Assembly (NCBI GenBank): GCA_020975725.1
Contig: QXJR01000018.1
Span: 248,001 to 312,000 of the forward strand
Source of the DNA: Picocystis sp. L7
Taxonomy: Eukaryota > Chlorophyta > Picocystophyceae > Picocystales > Picocystaceae
Direction: 5' to 3'
Length of the DNA stretch: 64,000 nt
The translations under genes were made by a program, and so were the position numbers. A model generated the notes under the pieces. The model did no database searches, had not been told where the DNA came from, and saw only the letters and a list, made by a program, of their open reading frames with translations. How positions within the stretch are numbered: position 1 is the first letter of the stretch; the number at the start of each line of letters is the position of its first letter. Positions 52,920 to 61,900 of the stretch are shown piece by piece.

Positions 52920-54601
52920 TCCTCCCCCCTTGAAGGGACCCCAATCGACACACGGGTGAAAGGGACCCTCCATTACGCCCCAACGAGAACGACCGAGGCT
53001 GTGAAATTCGGTGCGGAAGATGTGCATACATAGGGGTACTTGTACGCAAAATTGTACCTTGGAAGCTCCGGTGGTCCATGCATTTCGATGGGCAAACCGG
53101 CTGGTGGTACAGCCCGTGACCCATAGAGAGACCTGGGGTCAAGGGGAGATTCGCCCCTTGTGTAAACAAATGGTACAGGGTTAACTCGGCTTTACCACAT
53201 GCCCTAGGAGACGGGCTCGTGAGGAGAGCCATCAGCCCTCCACAAGGCAAGCACGCTCCCCATGCAAACGAGGGGAACGATGGACAAGCAAGCGAGGGAA
53301 ATCTCCAAGGTGACCCAACAAGTGGTTCGGTATGCCTTTCAAACATGTGGTGGTGACATCACCACTACGGCGTTGGTTATGAAACGTTCCGTGGCAGAGG
53401 TGGAGTCGTTCCTCCGCGAGGTGCCTTCCAAGGCCCATGGTCATGGCAACCATCGAAGCTTGGAGTACGCACATGGCTATGAAAAATGGCTTGTGCGTTT
53501 TCTTACACAACGGGCCGAGAAGGGGCAGCTCACGTACACGGAAGAGGTCCAACGTGCATGGCACAGCAAGTACAAGAAAGTCATTCCCCTGAGGACCCTT
53601 CAACGTGTCTTTCGAGATTTGGGAGTGGGGTTCAAGGTGCAAAAGGTGGAGCGCAAGCTCAACCTCAAGCACAAAATCGCGCGAGTTCAGTTTGCCCAAG
53701 ACCATATGAACTTTGACTTTGGACAGGTCATGTTCACGGATGCACACACTTTGCGCTTGTCACGCATTCCTCACTCCAAGGGGAGGAGAACCATGGCACC
53801 AAGTGGCGTTACTCCCAAGTTGTTTGCCCAAAAGAACCCACCTTGCATCAAGGTGTACGCTGGGTTAACCAAGCATGGGTGTACCGAACTTGTGGAGGTC
53901 ACCGGGACCACGGACTTGGAGAATGCTTATGAAACCAAGCGTGGGAAGCAAGCATGCAAGGGGGTGTCTTCAACGGAGTACTCCTATGATGTCCTCCCTC
54001 GCTTATTGGCTGAAGGCAATAGGTTGTTCAAGGGGGGGTCATGGACCTTTCAACAAGACGGTGACGGGGCACACACAGCCAAGGCCACCCTCACCACCTT
54101 GAGAGAATGGACACAAGACATGGGTGTGGATGTGATGTTTGACTGGCCCTCTATGAGCCCAGACCTCAGTCCCATTGAGAATCTTTGGGCCTTGCTTGAC
54201 ATGAAGGTTTTGCATGCTCAGCCCACCACCCTTGGGGAGTTGAGAAGGTGCATGTACCAAGCATGGGCTGAGCTTGGAAGAGGAACTATCCCAAGGCGAC
54301 TGATGGATAGCATGCCCCGGAGGATGGATCAAGTACGGAAGAGGAAAGGAGAAATGATTCACTATTGAAAGTGGAGTACACGTGGGCTTGAAGGACAGTA
54401 GCCCAACCCACCTGAAAATTTGAAAATCCAGGCCAAAATCGCTGTTTTTTTCCATCGTTCCTCCTACATTCACCATGGTTCCCTTTCCTTCCAATTTTTT
54501 ACAGGAGTCTTGTCTCCAACAGTGAAAGTGATGGACTTCGTGTGGCTCTCCGTAGGTGCATACACTGTCCATGGCACGATTTTGAAACAGGGCTGACCCA
54601 G
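52915..54601 (+). mobile_element. Tc1/mariner-type transposon between the two 787-bp repeats
   Basis: 1687-bp segment bounded by short inverted ends CTGGGTC / GACCCAG and a TA on each side (52913-52914 and 54602-54603), as expected of Tc1/mariner insertion at TA. It encodes one transposase. The inverted match beyond 7 bp is weak, so the limits are tentative. The alternative is that the whole block 52133-55385 is one element whose outer ends are CAGTA(G/C)TCCGCCAC. Confidence 0.6.
53262..54368 (+). CDS. Tc1/mariner-family DDE transposase
   Basis: 368 aa, intact. The N-terminal helix-turn-helix region (QQVVRYAFQTCGGDITTTAL; IPLRTLQRVFRDLGVGF) is followed by the DDE core. The first Asp is in QVMFTDAHTLRLS, the second in WTFQQDGDGAHTAKAT, and the Glu in WPSMSPDLSPIENLWALLD. 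The spacing from the QQD aspartate to the IEN glutamate is 39 residues, not the 34 of Tc1, due to a longer helix between them. It is related to plant- and oomycete-type mariner enzymes by general pattern; the exact family is unknown. Confidence 0.9.
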   Translation: MQTRGTMDKQAREISKVTQQVVRYAFQTCGGDITTTALVMKRSVAEVESFLREVPSKAHGHGNHRSLEYAHGYEKWLVRFLTQRAEKGQLTYTEEVQRAWHSKYKKVIPLRTLQRVFRDLGVGFKVQKVERKLNLKHKIARVQFAQDHMNFDFGQVMFTDAHTLRLSRIPHSKGRRTMAPSGVTPKLFAQKNPPCIKVYAGLTKHGCTELVEVTGTTDLENAYETKRGKQACKGVSSTEYSYDVLPRLLAEGNRLFKGGSWTFQQDGDGAHTAKATLTTLREWTQDMGVDVMFDWPSMSPDLSPIENLWALLDMKVLHAQPTTLGELRRCMYQAWAELGRGTIPRRLMDSMPRRMDQVRKRKGEMIHY

Positions 54602-55385
54602 TAGTCCGCCACTTCTTTCAGGGTTCCTGCCCGAACCCCTGACTTCTCCTCCCCGTTTGACCCTCATTCCGATCGTTTCAGGACTTGCATTGCACACCAA
54701 CGGATTCCTTGTAAAATTCTCTTTCTGTTCATGGGATTCACTGGGGCTGTATCGGCCTCAGTGGCACACAACGAGGGGGAACTGGTCCCTACCATTGGTT
54801 GGCCCCAATGGGGACCCTTTTGCACAGCCACGGCTGGGCGGACGCCTTCGTTCGCCATTGCCCAGCGGGGGATGGGATGGATTCGAAACTCCGGGTGCAG
54901 ATCGACCGCTATGTGTTCTACACTGTCATCGATTTTCGTAGGTCGAAGTTGGGTGGGTGTCCTGTGGCACCCATTCCCATCCGGCTGTTGGTGACCCCTC
55001 GAAACAGGCCATCTTCGCCGCTTGGGATCCAAGGCTCCGTCTCCAGGCCGAAGAGAAAGGGAAGGATAGGGACGTGAAAGGAGAGGGCAAGGAGTTGTCT
55101 TGCGCCTCCTGGATCGCCGACGGAAGGTGGCCTCTTGAGACCCTTCATGGGGACCGGGAGCGACTTGTAAAAAAAAATCGTGTTTTCAGACCATCCCTTC
55201 CAATGGACCTGTTTTCAAAGGGGGTCTACGGGCAGTATCGAGGCACGGAGCTCCAATCGGGCAACGCAGGGCCCTTCTCCGGAGTTTCAGCTTCCATTCC
55301 CATGCCCACACGTCCGCGAGAATCTTCCGCCCCACGAGCAGACCACGGAGAAACACCTCCAGGGGGGGTGTGGCGGAGTACTGGG
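54599..55385 (+). repeat. 787-bp direct repeat, copy 2
   Basis: Second copy of 52133-52919, offset 2466 bp. It ends at a run of 13 G (55383-55395), only 140 bp before the VDAC start codon, so it lies in that gene's promoter. Confidence 0.85.
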
Positions 55386-55525
55386 GGGGGGGGGGTTCTC
55401 CAGCCCAGGGTGGGTGGATGGACGAAGTAGGGGATGTTCCGGACACGGGATGGGAAAGGGACCAAGGGGGGAGGAAAAGAGAAAAGAGGTGGGGGACCGG
55501 CCACAACCCCACCATCCTCGTCGCC

Positions 55526-57012
55526 ATGACCAAGTGTCCAGCCTACGCAACGCTAGGGAAAGCAAGCAAAGGTGAGTCCCGAAACTCCGAGACCGATCCG
55601 AACCCACGAGAGATGGACAAGGAACCGTGGAGATCCGATGGCACGATCATCGAAAGAAATAGATACCAACCGCGCAAGAAAGGAACGAAGAAGGAACCTA
55701 TGCCAACACGAACGTGGAACAAACCAAACGCACGGTGGAGAAAACGGGGAACGAACGTCGGTGGAATCGACGCCAAGCATGCAGTGCGACTTCCTGCATC
55801 CATCGAAGCAGTCGAAAAACTCGGTTCGGGGATCGACGATCGCGAACACACTTGCGGAGAGGATATGGGACTCGACGGCAGAGACGGTTTGTACCTCCAT
55901 CATCCACAGCTTTCGGAGTGTACAATGGAACGTACCAATGCTTCCTCAGACACATCGAAAGCAGTTACACTTGCCTTCATGCCAAGACGGCGATCGCTGA
56001 ATGCCAACATGCGGGTCGGTGTTCCCCTCGGAATCACGAAGCGAAAACGAACGATGATCGAAGGCTGACCGTTGCGGTGGCTGGTGCCCTCGCGACCGCG
56101 GAAAAAAAAGACCTGCTCCTGCAAGATTACACGTTCTTTGATCGGAAGCAGTATGATCAAAAGCTTGTGGTCGAAACTAAAACTGGCAGTGGCGTGGTGC
56201 GTGCTGCGAGTCAATGCCCGAGGCATGCTTTGAATAGCTGCCTTCTCGTTGAGTGGTGGATGGAGCGCTGACATTGGATTGCCTTTGTGATACGGAAGAA
56301 TGCGACAGTGAATGGTTACAAGAAAGGGGAGGGAATATCTGGAGATGTTGCGCTGTCTTACAAAACTAATGGAGTGCAGCTTGGTGCTGTGGTGGGCTCG
56401 ACCCCTAAAGTCGATGTGAGCGTTGTTGTTGCAGATGTTGCACCTGGACTTAAATGCTCCGTAAGTGGCTCCCTCTCTGACTTGCAATCTGGGAAGCTGG
56501 ATTTGGATTGGGCTGCTACATCATTTACCACTTTAAAGGCAAGCCTTGGCTTGGCACCAGCGCCGAAGGCTGACTGGAATGTGGCTGTTGCTGTTGCCGA
56601 TGGTCTTCTGGTCGGTGCAGAAGCAGGTTACGACACCGCCAAAGGTAAGGTAACCAAATACAATGTGGCATCTCAGTATTCTTGCGCAGACTTTACCCTT
56701 TCTGCTTTCCTCTTGGATAAGGGTGACACTGTGAAGGTCAGCTACAGTCACAGTTTTGACATGAACAGAACAATTGGAGGTGAAGTTGTCCGTAAAATTA
56801 GCAAAGCGGATACAACCTTCACTATTGGATACATGCAAAGGATGGAAGGAGGAGCGCTTGCTAAGGTTCGTCTTGACAATAAGGGCATTGCGACCCTTGG
56901 GTACAAGACTGAGATGAAGCCGAATGCTAGCCTCCTGTTGAGCAGCCAATTCGATACCTTCAATTTGGAGAAGCATGCCAAATTCGGACTTGCCCTGCAA
57001 ATGAAGGCATGA
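55526..57012 (+). CDS. VDAC: voltage-dependent anion channel (mitochondrial porin), three exons
   Basis: Outer mitochondrial membrane beta-barrel for metabolites. Exon 1 is 55526-55571 (MTKCPAYATLGKASK), exon 2 is 56111-56196 (DLLLQDYTFFDRKQYDQKLV), exon 3 is 56299-57012. The introns are 539 nt (GTGAGT; CTGAC 42 nt before AG) and 102 nt (GTGCGT; CTGAC 27 nt before AG). The product is 281 aa, the usual VDAC length. The N-terminal pattern CPxYxxLGKxxKDLL and the following FFDRKQ and GYKKGEGISGDVALSYKTNG fit the family. Strand-like alternation continues to the final FGLALQMKA. A transposon block ends 140 bp upstream, so the promoter is short or supplied in part by that repeat. Confidence 0.92.
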
Positions 57013-57155
57013 ATGCTCAAACTTCAGGCTTGCGGAATTTGAATGCTCAACCCATTCACTAGATAGCAATGAATATTTCTCAGATTTGCTGTATACCCTC
57101 GCAATGTACCCCTGTTAAGGATACTGGGCAATGCATCACTCTTGCCTGCGTCCCA

Positions 57156-58265
57156 CTATGATTCTGCCTGCTCCACTTGTACCCTCTTCAAGAAATCTGC
57201 TAGAGCAGATCCATCTGATGTGTCTACCAGATCGAAGGGAACACCTGTGCATACTTTGGCACTTGGTTGAATAAGATCAGCAGTCTCCACCACCTTCATC
57301 CTCTCTTCGCATGGACCATTGGTAAGTTCATCCCATGTGAATAGCAATGATTGTGTTGTGCCTCCAAATGTGTTGAAGTCCACTATGTAGACTTTCCCTC
57401 GATGTCCCAGATAAACATCCAGGGCAAAGTTGGGGCACGAGAAACTACCGCGGACATGTGCCTGAAAGAAATCGTCGATCATCATTTCCATCCTCTCTAG
57501 ATCCTTCTTCTCGTAGTTGTGGCACAACGTGGGATCTCGTTGGCAGATTCCTACGATTTCATTGTTTCGGACAAAGACCCTGAACTCCATGTTTTGACGT
57601 ACTTCTTTCCACTTGCGTAGGATCAAGTGAAGCTTGGGTCCCTCTCCATCAGGGCTCTTTGTTGGGTTTTCATCCCAGCAGACCCTTCTCCACTCACCCA
57701 AGTCGTACGCGATTCTCGAAGAGCACTTGAGAAGGAGGAAGATTTCATCTGCATTCGTGCACCTGAGGCTTCCGGTTGTGGTGACCCAACCAGCGTCGGA
57801 TGGACAGCTCCAGTTCAGCCTTGGTAGGACACTTCCACCCAAAGAAAGAATGGCCTGATCCACTCGATCTGCAAACTCCTGGATTTTGGCGTTGTGGCGT
57901 GTTTCATCGTCTTCCTTTTGTTTTTGTGGTACCATCTTGGTGGTGGAATCGCCTTGGGTTTGTTTCGTTCCCGTCGTTCGTGGCAGATCCGGATGCTGTT
58001 CTTTTCTCCGTTTGGTGGTTGCGAACCTGGATCCACCACTCTCCTCTTCCTCTCCTTCGTCTTCGCTGGTGGTCCACGAATCGTCGTGCTGTCGCACCGG
58101 CAAGGCCTTGGAATCATCGCAGAGGTGCACACCGTCCTCTTTCAAGTAATCGACGAAGGCTTCCGGGAGTTCCAAGCAAACCGCTGGCCAGGTGTGGGCT
58201 TGGAACGCTTGGCTCCATTGTACGTAATCGCAATGTCCCACCTCCTTCACGTCCACCGCACACAT
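57156..58265 (-). CDS. CDC123: CDC123/D123-like eIF2 assembly factor
   Basis: ATP-grasp protein that promotes joining of eIF2 gamma with the other eIF2 subunits. 369 aa from ATG 58265 (human 336, yeast 360). It begins VGHCDYVQWSQAFQAHTWPA, then LPEAFVDYLKEDGVHL. An acidic/basic spacer is followed by the core: LGGSVLPRLNWSCPSDAGWV, DEIFLLLKCSSRIAYDL, LHLILRKW, MEFRVFVRNNEIVGICQRD, NFALDVYLGHRGKVYIVDFN, TFGG. DVY and DFN are the metal/ATP-binding acids of the fold. The open frame continues upstream to 58784 without similarity. It converges on VDAC (143-bp gap). Confidence 0.95.
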   Translation of the reverse strand: MCAVDVKEVGHCDYVQWSQAFQAHTWPAVCLELPEAFVDYLKEDGVHLCDDSKALPVRQHDDSWTTSEDEGEEEESGGSRFATTKRRKEQHPDLPRTTGTKQTQGDSTTKMVPQKQKEDDETRHNAKIQEFADRVDQAILSLGGSVLPRLNWSCPSDAGWVTTTGSLRCTNADEIFLLLKCSSRIAYDLGEWRRVCWDENPTKSPDGEGPKLHLILRKWKEVRQNMEFRVFVRNNEIVGICQRDPTLCHNYEKKDLERMEMMIDDFFQAHVRGSFSCPNFALDVYLGHRGKVYIVDFNTFGGTTQSLLFTWDELTNGPCEERMKVVETADLIQPSAKVCTGVPFDLVDTSDGSALADFLKRVQVEQAES

Positions 58266-58952
58266 CCCTTCGAATCCGGTTGGGAAGATGAACCTGTGGA
58301 AGTGACCCAGGAAGTGTGGAGACCCCATCCATCCAAGGATTAGGTGGATGGGATCCACCCTAACTCCCATGGGATCCAACTGACCCGACCCGAGTCTTGC
58401 CATGGAGGTCCATCCAGAACAACACCACAGGAATGGAATGATGTGGATTAGCATGCAGCCTGAAGCCTGTGGAGCGGAATGGGCGTCTAAAAGAAGAACT
58501 ATCGTGGCCTGGAGTGTTGGGGACTGGCAGGCAAAGCCATGCTTCGGGTAAGTTCGATATGTGCTGCATCGAATGCTGTGTAGAACTTTTTGTGCAAGGG
58601 AATCCAATGCAAAGGATGAAGGGATACGGAACAAACTCACAACGGGCAACTGCTGGCACACCATGGGGCATGTGTGATTCAAAGTCGGTGCAGAAAGTTG
58701 GGCAGCCGACCCTGGAGGAAACGACTCACTGATGTATGAAATCCTGTTGGCAACAAACTTGCAGTTCAGCAGACGTAGATGCATTCAAAATTTAGAACTT
58801 TGCAGGGGGCTGTGCATGTGAATTTAGTCAAAAAGGTGGCAAGCACAGCACAGAACCTGCTCTACAACGCCAAAAGTATTCACAAATGCTACTGCACAAG
58901 CGGAGGGCCAGAGGCAGATACACGAAGTTGCAATGTGCAGGGCATTCTTTCT
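58266..58952. other. intergenic region between URB1 and CDC123 (both minus)
   Basis: 687 bp. It holds the URB1 3' end and the CDC123 promoter. No other gene is seen. Confidence 0.4.
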
Positions 58953-61900
58953 TTACAACTGTTTTATTGAGTGCCAATCGATTGCTCTCACAACTGTCCT
59001 GAGTGCCCTGCCAAGCTGTTCACAATGCGATGGCTGAGAAAGCGCTGTTGAGCAGCAAAAAGGCATCTTTGCTAGGTCGTCCAAAGCTTCTAGGTAATGC
59101 TCATTGTGGCACACTTTCAAAGCAGGAAGTATAGTGAAGATCACATTCTGTACTGAATCGGTTGTTTGCATGCTATATGGTTTGATGCTAAAAACATGCA
59201 AACTTGCACAAGCAAGTCCTTTGGCCAAATTGATGGTGCTACAGGCTGGAGCAGCTTTGGCAAGCCAAGCAAGTATCTCACATACATTGGGAATATGACT
59301 ACTTCCCTTCACCTGTGCTAGAACAAACTCTAACAGCATGGTGGTACCACTACAATATCCATAACTCTCAACAGGGATGAGAGCTACAATGTCGAGCATT
59401 CGGACATTGTCTGCCATTGTCAGTAATTTCTGCAAGGATCCAGGGGGAATCAGTGCTGCGATACTTCGATGTGTCCTTCTATCCTTTGAGCATGCCAAGA
59501 ATATGCTGTGTACAGTAGACACTACGTCCCTATGAAGTGTTACGTTTGATACGCTTTTGAAGTTGCTTCCATGATCTATGCTGGCAAGAATAGTACGTGA
59601 TACTTCAAGCAACTGCGTGCAATAGCTCACGAACAGTGATAAGTGAGCACCACCTTCAGTAACCAGACTTGCCAATTGTGTCAATATATCAAGTATACAG
59701 AGAATAATTCTGGTGCTTGAGACTGGAAAATCTACAATAGTTGAAGCTTGCATTCGATGGGAGCATTCGACAAAAGCTTGACCTAGCCAAGGAATCAAAC
59801 CTGCATGCTCAATGAGATCCAAGGCCACACTTTTGATCTGTGTGGCTCTATGCACAATGTCAACAATTTGCATCTTAGTAGAGTCATCAATCAAGCTTGA
59901 GTTGCAAAGACTTAGGAGTAGTTCGATGCCAAACTGCTTCCTTAACTGTACCCCGTCCTCTCTTGCCCTCAGTCCAAACTTGACGAGAAACAGCATCCAC
60001 TTCCTTTCTTCCTTGTGTGAGACCTTCCCGCTGTGAATCATCTTAAAGAACATCGGTACTCGCTTAAAGTCTTCCACTGCACTCTTCAGAAAGTACCTAT
60101 TTATTTCTGGATACAACCAATGCTCTGGATGTAGAGCAATCACAGAGCAGTTGGCCCAGAATAAGCTAAACAACGATGGCACTTCATAGAACGGCTCAGG
60201 AATAGAATTCTTGACATGAATCAACATGAGCGAGAGCTGAGTCTTCTCTTTAAAATCCTCTGTTTCCAACAAATCCATAACATTGCCAAGGCAGTTGTAC
60301 GCCATTTGTCTAACCGTTCTGTCCTTGGACGATGTTGCAGAAAGTGCAATACCCAACAGACCACAGCTTGCTAGTTCTTGGATTTTCACACCTTTCTCCA
60401 ACCGGTGTTGCGCAAGTCTCAGCATGAAAGATGGATCATATATACAGTGAGCGTCTCTGATATTTGTGCAGAATGTAGTTTCCGATCGACAGTTTTTGCT
60501 ACCTAGATGAGAACAGGACGTGGTTCCTCTAGTATCTGCTGCAGCTATGTCAATCGGAAAATAAAGCATAGAGAGTGCAGCTTGTTGGGCATCAATCAGA
60601 TCAAGGAGTGACACAAGCTTGCAAAATACCTCACCTGCGGCTAAGCCTTGCGCATTGCTTCCAAATTGAAAATGATTCCCTGAAAAATACTGGCCTCCCC
60701 ATGTGGAGTCTACGCATTGCAGTATGCGGTATACCAAACGATCCTCATCGTCCATGGTAGCATTGTACGACGACAGTAAGGCCGCAAAAAACGCAGGATC
60801 TGGATGTGGACTCCAATTGCTGTCAGCTGTCACAAATGTTTCCACCACTCCCAGCAAAAACAATAAACAGTGACTCCTGCACTTGCTATTCTCACTAGAT
60901 TGTACATCTATTCGCTGATTCTGCTGTTTAAGAACATCTGGGGCCATATCAAGGGGCACTGGAAAGTATCCATCAACTTGGCTGGGATTCCCAAGCTTGC
61001 TTTTCTCATGACGCTGCGTGACCATTTGCATGAAAGTATCCGACCCAGTTGCGCCTTCCCATGAGCTCCGCGTCAAGTTTGACTTTGCGTGTACATCAGC
61101 ACTCAAAAAGTGCAAAGTATGAAATAGCTCCTTCACAAACACCATGCAGAAACTGCACAGGTCAATGTAATGGAAAGAAGTCTTCATCAAATTGTCAAAA
61201 TTAGCGGTCAGGCTCTCAATACCAATGGAAGAGATGTCAAGGCACCCATTTGCAGCATTGAGATGCTGGCAAATTTCGACGCCCACACAGCACAATTCCT
61301 GCAAAACTTCTGGGGCCTTAACAAATGTACATTTCCCCTCCAAGTACACATTAAAGAACTTGCAAAAGTCATCTAAGACTTTGAGCGCTCTGGAACCTAC
61401 TGTTTGTTTCCCTCTGTCCCTAAAAAGCTGCCCAAATTTGATCCACATTTGATCTTGTTGTGAGTCAAACGACCATGGCATCCTGTGGAAGTTGCTTGGA
61501 CCAGGTGTCAGTTGAATTATATCATTCCACAGTTTCGAGTGTGGCTGAAGAGTCTGCAGTTCTTGAAAGACGTCAAGTAGAAGAATACAACTCTTCCTAC
61601 CGTTCACAGCATGAGAATACTCCTTAAAATGAGAGATAAAAACAGTTATGCATTCTTCAGCATAAGATATCACGTGGCCCTCCTTCTCCAAGATGCGGCC
61701 ATGCTTGAGCGCACGCAAGCAAACCATAGCAGGCAAGGCAAAACAGCTAACCAACTGATCTAACTCACTGAGAGGTAGCATGCCCTTGGATTCTTCCAAT
61801 ACTGCAAGTAGAAAACTATCAAACATATCAAGCATGATCGGAAACTTTTCCAGGATAAGTTTGAACAGCTCACCCTTCCTTCGTGTAAATGGTTTTTTAG

